DNA from: Clostridiales bacterium UBA1779
GTDB lineage: Bacteria; Bacillota; Clostridia; Oscillospirales; CAG-272
Reading direction: 5' to 3'
Length of the DNA stretch: 19,773 bases
NCBI GenBank assembly: GCA_002314565.1
Contig: DCGL01000106.1
Coordinates: forward strand, 39,750-59,522
Shown here: positions 1 to 5,639 of the stretch, in pieces
How the letters are laid out: the number at the start of each line of letters is the position of its first letter
Numbering within the stretch: the first letter of the stretch is position 1
Position numbers and translations under genes: made by a program
Notes under the pieces: model-generated
Database searches by the model: none
Told to the model about the DNA's origin: nothing
The model's input: the letters and a program-made list of their open reading frames with translations, nothing else

Positions 1-6
1 TTGAGC

Positions 7-79
7 GTTTTTCGTAATTTGCACTTTTTGTAAACCGAATGCTTACGAAAAAACTCTTAATTAATGTTGTTTTTCGTAA
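7..79. repeat. Short repeated motif GTTTTTCGTAA, three copies
   Basis: The 11-mer GTTTTTCGTAA occurs at 7-17 and again at 69-79. A reverse-complement copy with one extra A (TTACGAAAAAAC) lies at 43-54. A further inverted pair, CATGTTT at 84-90 and AAACATG at 110-116, follows. The stretch is AT-rich and lies upstream of the promoter at 130-158. It could hold binding sites for a regulator of the downstream hydrolase, or the 3' flank of a gene outside the window. Nothing else was seen in 1-129. Confidence 0.4.
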
Positions 80-129
80 AATTCATGTTTGTTTCAAAGT
101 TCATGAAAAAAACATGCCAAAGAAGTTCC

Positions 130-158
130 TTGACAAGTACAGTTCACTGTGTTATTAT
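130..158 (+). promoter_or_regulatory. Sigma-A type promoter of the SGNH hydrolase gene
   Basis: A perfect -35 TTGACA (130-135) is separated by 17 bp from a -10 TATTAT (153-158). Transcription would begin near 165, leaving a leader of about 20 nt before the ATG at 186. This also argues against the upstream in-frame ATG at 39, which would precede the promoter. Confidence 0.8.
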
Positions 159-185
159 TATTTAAAAATCAAAGGGGCTGTGCAG

Positions 186-761
186 ATGAAAGAAAAATAC
201 TGCGTGTTTATCGGTTCAAGCGTATGCCGTGGAACCGGCTCTGAAACAACAGGCGGCTGGGCAAAAATGCTCGGTGAGAAGATGGAAAAAGACGGCTGGA
301 CTGTTGAGCACTGTTCAATCGGAGGACAGAATACTTCCGACATCCTTCTGCGTCTGAACCGCGACGTCATCGAAAAAGAGCCTGAACTCTGCATCGTCGG
401 CCTCGGCCTTGCCAACGAAGGCCTGCACAAAACCGAAAACGCCGCAGAAGCTGAATGCGTGCGTGCCGTTTTCGATTCGAATATGAGAAGTATAATAAAA
501 GCTCTGCAAAAGGCCGGAATCCGCGTCTGCGCCGGCGGAGTTTACCCGAGCAACCGCTACAACGACTTTCAGTATGCCGCACTTCTCAAAGAAGAAGACC
601 TAAGCGACGGCTGGGGCGTCCCGGTCTTCCACTGGCTGTCCGCCCTTGACGACGGTCAGGGCCATTTCCGCGAGGGCCTTTATTTTGATAACGGCCACCC
701 GAACGACGAAGGCTACAGAGTTATGCTTTCGTGCGTGCCGGAATTTTTAAAAACTGTTTGA
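186..761 (+). CDS. SGNH/GDSL-family hydrolase
   Basis: A 191-residue protein with the marks of the SGNH hydrolase fold. The block I motif is G-S-S near residues 10-12, with Ser12 the expected nucleophile. SIGGQNT follows as the block II glycine region, then GLGLANE as block III with the oxyanion Asn, and D168-N-G-H171-P near the C-terminus supplies the catalytic Asp-His pair. The family contains esterases, acyl-protein thioesterases and carbohydrate deacetylases; substrate cannot be chosen here. No signal peptide or membrane segment is seen, so it is probably cytoplasmic. The start at 186 is chosen because an AGGGG ribosome binding site sits at 173-177, 8 nt upstream, and a promoter lies at 130-158. 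An in-frame ATG at 39 would add 49 residues of non-homologous-looking sequence. It is a monocistronic unit next to rpsU. Confidence 0.85.
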   Translation: MKEKYCVFIGSSVCRGTGSETTGGWAKMLGEKMEKDGWTVEHCSIGGQNTSDILLRLNRDVIEKEPELCIVGLGLANEGLHKTENAAEAECVRAVFDSNMRSIIKALQKAGIRVCAGGVYPSNRYNDFQYAALLKEEDLSDGWGVPVFHWLSALDDGQGHFREGLYFDNGHPNDEGYRVMLSCVPEFLKTV

Positions 762-769
762 CTCATTTG

Positions 770-831
770 TGAGACAGTGAGAAGTGTTGCTTGTCTGATC
801 TTCGGGACAAATGAAGCCTACCACTGTCTCA
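770..831. repeat. Hairpin with 10-bp perfect base and alternative arm
   Basis: TGAGACAGTG (770-779) is the exact complement of CACTGTCTCA (822-831). The interior is partly self-complementary. In addition, TCATTTGT (763-770) is complementary to ACAAATGA (807-814), so two mutually competing folds are possible. It lies in the 3' region of the hydrolase transcript. No T-run follows on either strand, so it is not a standard intrinsic terminator. Confidence 0.55.
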
Positions 832-852
832 AGGACATACAAGCGTCACACT

Positions 853-885
853 ATGAAATAATATCGGGTATTGTGATTATTTCAT
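853..885. repeat. 10-bp inverted repeat upstream of the rpsU promoter
   Basis: ATGAAATAAT (853-862) and ATTATTTCAT (876-885) are perfect inverted copies with a 13-nt loop, ending 9 bp before the rpsU -35 box. An A/T-rich hairpin could end upstream transcription or be an operator; the sequence alone does not decide. Confidence 0.5.
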
Positions 886-894
886 AAAAATCAC

Positions 895-923
895 TTGACA
901 AAACATTGAAATTGGTATATAAT
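895..923 (+). promoter_or_regulatory. Consensus sigma-A promoter of rpsU
   Basis: TTGACA (895-900), a spacer of exactly 17 bp and TATAAT (918-923) match the full consensus. This fits the high expression expected for a ribosomal protein gene. Transcription should start near 930. Confidence 0.9.
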
Positions 924-986
924 AACCCCGTTATGCTAAAACATACGGCATAATAGTTTTTAAACTGCGGAGGGGGGGATAAAGGA

Positions 987-1163
987 ATGGCAGAAGTTAA
1001 AGTCAGAGAAGGCGAATCACTTGATAGCGCTCTTCGTCGCTTTAAAAGACTCGTTGCCCGCTCCGGGACTCTTGCCGAACTTCGCAAAAGGGAATGCTAC
1101 GAAAAGCCCAGCGTGAAGAAGAAAAAGAAATCCGAAGCTGCAAGAAAGCGCAAGTATAAATAA
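987..1163 (+). CDS. rpsU: 30S ribosomal protein S21
   Basis: A 58-residue basic protein, the usual length for bS21. It begins MAEVKVREGESLDSALRRFK, carries the conserved arginine-rich segment, and ends in a Lys/Arg-rich tail. It binds the 30S subunit near the anti-Shine-Dalgarno region of 16S rRNA. The start has a G-rich ribosome binding site, GGA followed by seven G (969-978), 8 nt upstream. It has its own consensus promoter and is closed by a strong intrinsic terminator, so it is a single-gene unit. In many Firmicutes rpsU lies beside yqeY and dnaG; here those neighbours are absent. Confidence 0.95.
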   Translation: MAEVKVREGESLDSALRRFKRLVARSGTLAELRKRECYEKPSVKKKKKSEAARKRKYK

Positions 1164-1182
1164 TTTGCCTTTTCAGAGACTG

Positions 1183-1217
1183 CGCGGGGGAACATTGTTC
1201 CTCCGCGTTTTCTTTTT
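1183..1217 (+). terminator. Intrinsic terminator of rpsU
   Basis: An 11-bp GC-rich stem (1183-1193 with 1197-1207, loop ATT, one G-U pair) is followed directly by TTTTCTTTTT. It begins 20 nt after the rpsU stop codon. Confidence 0.92.
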
Positions 1218-1232
1218 GCTTGGATAACAGTG

Positions 1233-1282
1233 GAGCCTCATCCGGCAATTTTCGCGTCAGCGAAAATTGCCGGATGAGGCTC
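1233..1282. repeat. Perfect 23-bp inverted repeat with 4-nt loop
   Basis: The arms 1233-1255 and 1260-1282 are exact reverse complements with the loop GTCA. It sits between the rpsU terminator and the aldolase promoter, so it should not be part of either main transcript. There is no flanking T-run, target duplication or ORF. It could be a miniature palindromic element or a cruciform-forming site. Confidence 0.9.
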
Positions 1283-1299
1283 AAATGTCATCTTTTTCC

Positions 1300-1328
1300 T
1301 TGAAATAAAAAGACTGTTGTGGTACAAT
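1300..1328 (+). promoter_or_regulatory. Sigma-A type promoter of the aldolase gene
   Basis: TTGAAA (1300-1305), a 17-bp spacer and TACAAT (1323-1328). Transcription should start near 1335, about 30 nt before the ATG at 1365. Confidence 0.8.
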
Positions 1329-1364
1329 ATTTGAGTTAATTATTAAAAATCAGAGGTTTAAAAA

Positions 1365-2195
1365 ATGCTTGTAACTTTAAAGGAAATACTGGCGATTGCC
1401 GAAGAAAAGAAAATTGCTATAGGAGCCTTCAACACCCCGAATATGCCGACGCTGCTCGGTGTAATACGCGCAGCGGAAGAACTGAAGCTGCCGGTTATAA
1501 TTATGCACGCACAGGTTCACGAAGAGATGGGGCTGTGCAAAATGGAGCAGATTACTCCGGTTATGAAGTGGTTTGCCGAGAGAGCAAGCGTCCCCGTGTC
1601 GCTGCACCTTGACCACGGAACCGACATCGATTATATCGGACGCGGACTTGAGCTGGGCTTTACGTCGGTAATGTATGACGGCTCGGTTTTGGGTGAGGAG
1701 TCCAACACCGAAAATACGAAGCGGGTCGTCGCCATGGCAAAGAAATACGGGGCCTCGGTTGAAGCCGAAATCGGTTCAATGGGAGCCCGCGACGGAAGCG
1801 ACATAGGAAATTCCGACATATACACTAAGCCCGCGGACGCCGTAAAATTCGTAAACGAAACCGGCATCGATGCCCTTGCCTGCGCTTTCGGAACCGTTCA
1901 CGGCTTCTACAAGGCAGAACCTAAGCTCGATTTCGACCGTGTAAAGGAAATCAAGAGACTTATCGGCCTGCCCATCGTTATGCACGGCGGCAGCGGTGTC
2001 AGCGATCCGGACTACAAGAAGGTCATAGCCTGCGGGGTCCGCAAGATCAACTACTACACCTATATGGCCAATGCCGGCGGCAAAGCCATTTCAAACAAAG
2101 AATACAAGCTCTTCCACGAAGCTCTTGCAGATGCCGAGAACGCCATCTGCGAGAACGTCAAACACGCCATGAGCGTGTTCGCGGGGATAGACTGA
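1365..2195 (+). CDS. Class II ketose-bisphosphate aldolase (fructose/tagatose-type)
   Basis: A 276-residue zinc aldolase of the FbaA/GatY family, which cleaves a ketose bisphosphate or related sugar phosphate to dihydroxyacetone phosphate and an aldehyde. Visible active-site motifs are LHLDHG with Asp83 (proton donor/acceptor) and His84 (Zn), EAEIG near 133-137, GTVHG with His179 (Zn) and MHGGSG with His207 (Zn). The phosphate-binding loop region reads KINYYTYM (about 227-234), where fructose-1,6-bisphosphate and tagatose aldolases normally carry K-[IV]-N followed by a T-[DE] pair. The exact substrate is therefore uncertain and no symbol is given. It is transcribed alone from the promoter at 1300-1328. 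A purine-rich CAGAGG element lies about 10 nt before the start. It is followed by a 30-bp palindrome and a terminator. Confidence 0.88.
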   Translation: MLVTLKEILAIAEEKKIAIGAFNTPNMPTLLGVIRAAEELKLPVIIMHAQVHEEMGLCKMEQITPVMKWFAERASVPVSLHLDHGTDIDYIGRGLELGFTSVMYDGSVLGEESNTENTKRVVAMAKKYGASVEAEIGSMGARDGSDIGNSDIYTKPADAVKFVNETGIDALACAFGTVHGFYKAEPKLDFDRVKEIKRLIGLPIVMHGGSGVSDPDYKKVIACGVRKINYYTYMANAGGKAISNKEYKLFHEALADAENAICENVKHAMSVFAGID

Positions 2196-2201
2196 GAATT
2201 A

Positions 2202-2263
2202 TTTAGCCAGGGGACGTAAGTGGTGGCTAAATTTTTAGCCACCACTTACGTCCCCTGGCTAAA
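2202..2263. repeat. Perfect 30-bp inverted repeat (2-nt centre)
   Basis: The arms 2202-2231 and 2234-2263 are exact reverse complements. It begins 6 nt after the aldolase stop codon and ends 3 nt before the next terminator stem, so it lies in the aldolase mRNA 3' untranslated region. The arm sequence is unrelated to the 23-bp palindrome at 1233-1282. The extent and perfection exceed what a terminator needs. Confidence 0.92.
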
Positions 2264-2266
2264 AAA

Positions 2267-2303
2267 CCGCAGAAGCATCAATTGTGATGCTCCTGCGGTT
2301 TTT
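2267..2303. terminator. Bidirectional intrinsic terminator
   Basis: A stem CCGCAG-A-AGCATCA (2267-2280) pairs with TGATGCT-C-CTGCGG (2285-2298) across an ATTG loop, with one A/C mismatch. TTTTT follows on the plus strand and a six-base T-run follows on the minus strand. It closes the aldolase gene (+) and the small membrane protein gene (-). Confidence 0.88.
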
Positions 2304-2313
2304 ACAAGCCGAA

Positions 2314-2565
2314 TCAGTTCTTGAAGGGGCCTACCTGGAAGAATACCAGGAAGCAGAAAACGATACCGGCAGTCAGATAAATGTCAACGAGACTGTAGAG
2401 AAGAGAGAAAATCCATCCGATAAGGGGAAGGTTGTCAAGCAGACCGAAGACAATGCTGAGCACTGCAGCAAGGACTACTGACAGAATGACTCTCCATACG
2501 AGTGAACCGACGTTTCCTTTTCTGACCTGGAATGATACGGGCCAGATTTTTTTGATTAAATCCAT
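2314..2565 (-). CDS. Small two-helix membrane protein of unknown function
   Basis: An 83-residue hydrophobic protein. It has a short cationic N-terminus (MDLIKKIWPVSFQVRKGN) and two probable membrane helices, about residues 21-43 and 47-79, separated by a short D-N-L-P turn. No catalytic motif is visible and I do not recognise a named family. The start at 2565 is chosen for its GGAGG ribosome binding site (2575-2579), 9 nt upstream; an in-frame ATG at 2631 has no such site. It converges on the aldolase gene and shares the terminator at 2267-2303. No clear promoter was found in the 76 bp up to the tandem repeat at 2642. The composition suggests a small envelope or stress protein, which is inference only. 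Confidence 0.75.
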   Translation of the reverse strand: MDLIKKIWPVSFQVRKGNVGSLVWRVILSVVLAAVLSIVFGLLDNLPLIGWIFSLLYSLVDIYLTAGIVFCFLVFFQVGPFKN

Positions 2566-2641
2566 AGTAAATACCTCCGTTGGATTAAAAAAAATAATAA
2601 TTTCAAATTTGTGTTGCGGCGTATTTTTCAATTTCGGCAGA

Positions 2642-2846
2642 ATCGACTTTTTTAACCGTCAATTGACAAAAATCAACCGCCGCTCAGTATTTAAGGAATT
2701 TCATTGCATTATTGACTTTTTTACCGTCAACTGACAAACATCAAGCGCCGCTCAGTATTCGAGAAATTTCATCGCATTATCGACTTTTTTACCGTCAATT
2801 GACAAAAATAAACCGCTGCTCAGTATTCCAGAAATTTCATCGCATT
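2642..2846 (-). repeat. Three tandem 68-69 bp units copying the amidohydrolase gene end
   Basis: Read on the minus strand, the units are 2779-2846 (68 bp), 2711-2778 (68 bp) and 2642-2710 (69 bp). Unit 1 begins inside the amidohydrolase gene and encodes its real C-terminus NAMKFLEY-stop, followed by about 40 bp of flank. Units 2 and 3 repeat this with frame kept: both can be read GKKV-[D/N]-NAMKFL-[E/K]-Y-stop. Differences include silent codon changes (GCG/GCA, TTT/TTC, CTC/CTT). Each unit has the palindrome GTCAATTGAC (GTCAGTTGAC in unit 2), followed by GGTAAAAAAGTC (one extra T in unit 3). There are no spacers, so this is not CRISPR. No strong intrinsic terminator is seen in the flank. Confidence 0.92.
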
Positions 2847-3629
2847 CCCATACGCGACGTTTTCTCTTTCCTTATCGCTCAGGTCGAGGGCGGCAAAAAG
2901 CTTCATTTCGCTGTCGGCACGCTTTACGGGATAATCCGTGCCGAACATACATCTGTCGGTTCCGAGCATATGAATGATTTCGGATGCACGGCCGGGCTCA
3001 AGCGCCCAGAGACTGCTCGAAGTGTCAAACCAGATGTTGTCGATACCGGAAAGAAGGTGAGAATCCTCCCATACCGTATAGCTGCCGAGATGGGCGGCGC
3101 CGATGCGCAGGCCGGGGAACTTTTCACGTACGCGCAGAAGGCGCTCAATCTGTGAATACGGGTACTGAGGCCTGTAATCCCCCATATGGAAATATACGGT
3201 CATTTTGCCTTCGCAGAGCCTGTACAGCTCAAAGAAACGCGGATCGTCGATTGCCGCTGCCTGAATGTCAGGATGAATCTTGAAACCGCGTATGCCGTAT
3301 TCTTCGGCCTCGTGCACGGCGGCTGCGGGGTCCGCGCAGTCCTGATGGTAGCAGGCAAACACTCTTGCGTCGAAGCCGAGCGCCTTCAGCCTTTCGGCCT
3401 CCCCGACCGCATAGGCGTTGACGGAGGCCATCTGGCGGGCATTCGTGGCAGTGCAGAGAAGCAGAGCTCCGCGGACGCCGTTGCGGACGCTGCTCTCGTA
3501 TAAATCCCCAGACGTTCCGGTTCCTTCGCAGACGAAGTCGTAGAAGGCGCCGAGATTGCGGGTTGCGTGCTCCGCAATTTTATCCGGGAAAATATGTGTG
3601 TGTATATCGAAATATTTGATATCGGACAT
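2820..3629 (-). CDS. TIM-barrel amidohydrolase (amidohydrolase_2 type)
   Basis: A 269-residue metal-dependent hydrolase or decarboxylase of the amidohydrolase superfamily. The metal-binding H-x-H is D8-I-H10-T-H12 near the start. FKIHPD (His119), YFHMGD (His148), GAAHLGS (His180) and FGTDYP (Asp232) follow at the expected strand ends of the barrel. Relatives include aminocarboxymuconate-semialdehyde-type decarboxylases and lactone hydrolases; the substrate is not evident. The start at 3629 has no good ribosome binding site. It was chosen because the family's first strand begins just after it, and the longer reading would add 52 unlike residues across the HIT promoter. The gene diverges from the HIT gene and its 3' end is the founder of the tandem repeat at 2642-2846. 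Confidence 0.85.
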   Translation of the reverse strand: MSDIKYFDIHTHIFPDKIAEHATRNLGAFYDFVCEGTGTSGDLYESSVRNGVRGALLLCTATNARQMASVNAYAVGEAERLKALGFDARVFACYHQDCADPAAAVHEAEEYGIRGFKIHPDIQAAAIDDPRFFELYRLCEGKMTVYFHMGDYRPQYPYSQIERLLRVREKFPGLRIGAAHLGSYTVWEDSHLLSGIDNIWFDTSSSLWALEPGRASEIIHMLGTDRCMFGTDYPVKRADSEMKLFAALDLSDKERENVAYGNAMKFLEY

Positions 3630-3630
3630 A

Positions 3631-3659
3631 TTGATAATTTGTGGTTCAGATGATATAAT
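3631..3659 (+). promoter_or_regulatory. Promoter of the HIT gene within a divergent palindrome
   Basis: TTGATA (3631-3636), a 17-bp spacer and TATAAT (3654-3659). The -10 lies in the perfect 14-bp palindrome GATATAATTATATC (3652-3665), so an equivalent TATAAT is present on the minus strand facing the amidohydrolase. No good minus-strand -35 was found. Confidence 0.75.
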
Positions 3660-3732
3660 TATATCACTGTTTTGAGATTCCGGATGACGAAAGATGCAAA
3701 AATTCGGAAAAAGAAAGGTTGAGGTAGTAAAA

Positions 3733-4074
3733 ATGGCAGATTGTCTGTTCTGTAAAATAATTGCCGGTGAGATTCCGTGCTCCAAGGTTTATGAGGATGA
3801 AAAGGTTTTCGCCTTCAGAGACATCAATCCCCAGGCTCCCGTTCACGTTCTTATCGTGCCGAGAAAGCACATTGCCTGCGCCGACGACATCAAGTCCTGC
3901 AATTCGGGCTCCGTAAAGGCCGTGTTTGAAGCAGTCCCGAAGATTGCCGCCGAAGAAGGCCTGTCAAACGGCTACCGCATTATCAACAACTGCGGCGAAG
4001 ACGGAGGCCAGACGGTTAAGCACATTCATTTCCACCTTCTCGGCGGAAAGAAAATGGGCGAACAGATGGTTTGA
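3733..4074 (+). CDS. HIT-family nucleotide hydrolase/transferase (Hint type)
   Basis: A 113-residue protein of the HINT branch of the histidine-triad family, which hydrolyses nucleoside phosphoramidates and related AMP conjugates in the cytoplasm. The opening MADCLFCKIIAGEIP is typical, with the Cys4-x2-Cys7 pair common in bacterial members. INPQAPVHVLIVPRKH is the conserved central strand region, and the catalytic triad is H97-I-H99-F-H101. Length and motifs are complete. The start at 3733 has GAGG at 3721-3724, 8 nt upstream; an upstream ATG at 3694 lacks family similarity. It is a single-gene unit between the promoter at 3631 and the terminator at 4105. Confidence 0.93.
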   Translation: MADCLFCKIIAGEIPCSKVYEDEKVFAFRDINPQAPVHVLIVPRKHIACADDIKSCNSGSVKAVFEAVPKIAAEEGLSNGYRIINNCGEDGGQTVKHIHFHLLGGKKMGEQMV

Positions 4075-4104
4075 AAAAGGAGTTCAAAACCCTCTGAATT
4101 TCAT

Positions 4105-4144
4105 AAAAACATAAAGGACCGTTTGCGCGGTCCTTTATGTTTTT
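4105..4144. terminator. Bidirectional intrinsic terminator
   Basis: A 17-bp stem, AAAAACATAAAGGACCG (4105-4121) with CGGTCCTTTATGTTTTT (4128-4144), has T-runs on both strands. It ends the HIT gene (+) and is the only clear terminator for the aspartate kinase gene (-), 144 bp beyond its stop codon. Nothing else was recognised in 4145-4287. Confidence 0.9.
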
Positions 4145-4287
4145 GACTGCGCAGAAGCAGATATCTGAAAACGGCCTGAAGGAGCCCTGCCGCCGCTTTT
4201 TCCGCCGATTTTTTGCTCACCATTCATCAGTATGTAAATTTTACGGCAGTTTCCAACAGGTTTCAGCGCTTCAGGCACGATGTTTTC

Positions 4288-5610
4288 TTATTTTACAAAC
4301 TCTCCGTAAATCGCCTTCTGGGCGGATTCGAAATCGTTTTCATCGACCCCGAGTATGATATTGAGCTCGCAGGAGCCCTGGTCGATCATACGGATATTGA
4401 CGTTTGCATCGGATACGGCCTTGAATATTCTTGCGGCGGTACCCTTGGCTTTAACCATACCGCGTCCGACGACTGCGATAAGGGCAAGACCGTTTTCAAT
4501 CGAGACTCTGTCGGGGCGAACGCTGTGCTTGAGAGAACGGATGATTCTGTCTTCGCGTCCCTCGATTTCACTCGTTGCGACGATGACGCTCATGGTGTCG
4601 ATGCCTGAGGGAAGATGTTCGAAGGAAATTCCGAATTCCTCAAAAACCTCAAGAACCCTGCGGCCGAAACCGACCTCTGAGTTCATCATAACGGATTCGA
4701 CTGTGATTACCGAAAAGCCCTTCTTTCCCGCGATACCCGTAATAACGTGCTTGCGGTCATAGGCCTTGGCGGAGCTCACTATCATCGTTCCGGGATCCTC
4801 GGGCTTGTTCGTGTTGCGGACGTTAATCGGTATGCCGGCATTGCGTACGGGGAAGGTCGCATCCTCGTGAAGGACGGATGCTCCCATATACGAAAGCTCG
4901 CGCAGTTCACGGTAAGTGATTCTGTCGATAACAAGGGGATTGTCGACGATTCTCGGGTCAGCCATCATAACGCCCGAAACGTCGGTCCAGTTTTCGTAAA
5001 TATCGGACTTGGAAGCCAGGGCAACGATGGAGCCCGTGATGTCTGAGCCTCCTCTTGAGAAGGTCTTGACGGTTCCGTTTGGCATCTGGCCGTAGAAGCC
5101 GGGGATAACGGCATTTTCGTGTCTCTTAAGCTCAAAGGCGAGGGCGCTGACGGTCAGATCCATATCAAGCGTGCCGTTTTCCTTGAAGAAAATGACGTTT
5201 TCGGCATCGACAAAGTCGTAGCCTATGTATTTTGCAAGGATTAAGCTGTTGAGATATTCGCCGCGGCTGGCTGCGAAGTCGCGGCCGGCACGCATAAGAA
5301 TTGCCTTTTTGATGTATTCAAGCTCACCCGAAATGTCGAAGCTCAGTGAAAGCCCCTTGATGATACTTGTGTATCTGTCGCAGATTTTTCCGTAGCAGGC
5401 TTCAAAGCCGGGCATATCGTGTTCTTTCGATAGTCTGTAGCATTCGTAGAGCAGGTCAGTGACCTTCGTATCTTCTTTTGAACGTTTTCCGGGGGCCGAA
5501 GGCACGACGAAACGTCTGTCGGGGTTTGCCTTTACGATTCCGGCGACCATTTTAAAGTGTTCGGCATCCGCAAGTGAGGAACCGCCGAACTTGACTGTGA
5601 TTACACTCAT
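4288..5610 (-). CDS. lysC: Aspartate kinase, monofunctional
   Basis: A 440-residue aspartokinase, the first step of the lysine, threonine, methionine and diaminopimelate pathways (L-aspartate + ATP to 4-phospho-L-aspartate). The amino-acid kinase domain begins VKFGGSS (residues 6-12). It contains SRGGSDITGS at 185-194, the conserved aspartate/ATP-binding segment, and a WTDVSGVMMADPR stretch. Two ACT regulatory domains occupy about 305-440, which usually bind end-product amino acids for feedback inhibition. There is no homoserine dehydrogenase domain. It starts 29 nt after recR on the same strand, so it is probably read with dnaX-ybaB-recR, an unusual partner for a recombination gene. The ribosome binding site is weak. 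No T-box or lysine riboswitch is seen upstream, so control is probably by the ACT domains. Confidence 0.92.
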   Translation of the reverse strand: MSVITVKFGGSSLADAEHFKMVAGIVKANPDRRFVVPSAPGKRSKEDTKVTDLLYECYRLSKEHDMPGFEACYGKICDRYTSIIKGLSLSFDISGELEYIKKAILMRAGRDFAASRGEYLNSLILAKYIGYDFVDAENVIFFKENGTLDMDLTVSALAFELKRHENAVIPGFYGQMPNGTVKTFSRGGSDITGSIVALASKSDIYENWTDVSGVMMADPRIVDNPLVIDRITYRELRELSYMGASVLHEDATFPVRNAGIPINVRNTNKPEDPGTMIVSSAKAYDRKHVITGIAGKKGFSVITVESVMMNSEVGFGRRVLEVFEEFGISFEHLPSGIDTMSVIVATSEIEGREDRIIRSLKHSVRPDRVSIENGLALIAVVGRGMVKAKGTAARIFKAVSDANVNIRMIDQGSCELNIILGVDENDFESAQKAIYGEFVK

Positions 5611-5639
5611 TTCAATATTCTCGTTTCTGTACTGGTTTT

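Noticed and set aside
39..185. N-terminal extension of 49 residues on the SGNH hydrolase
   Set aside because: It would start before the consensus promoter at 130-158. The ATG at 186 has a good ribosome binding site and matches the family's first strand.
2642..2846. Possible CRISPR array from evenly spaced repeats
   Set aside because: The units are contiguous 68-69 bp tandem copies without unique spacers, and one unit is the end of a protein gene.
2712..3155. Plus-strand open frame of 147 codons across the repeat and amidohydrolase
   Set aside because: It is antisense to a gene with complete metal-binding motifs, and its N-terminal part is the repeat read backwards.
4145..4287. Possible small gene or second terminator after the aspartate kinase gene
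   Set aside because: Open frames here are short and run antisense into the kinase gene, and no convincing hairpin with a T-run was found on the minus strand before 4144.
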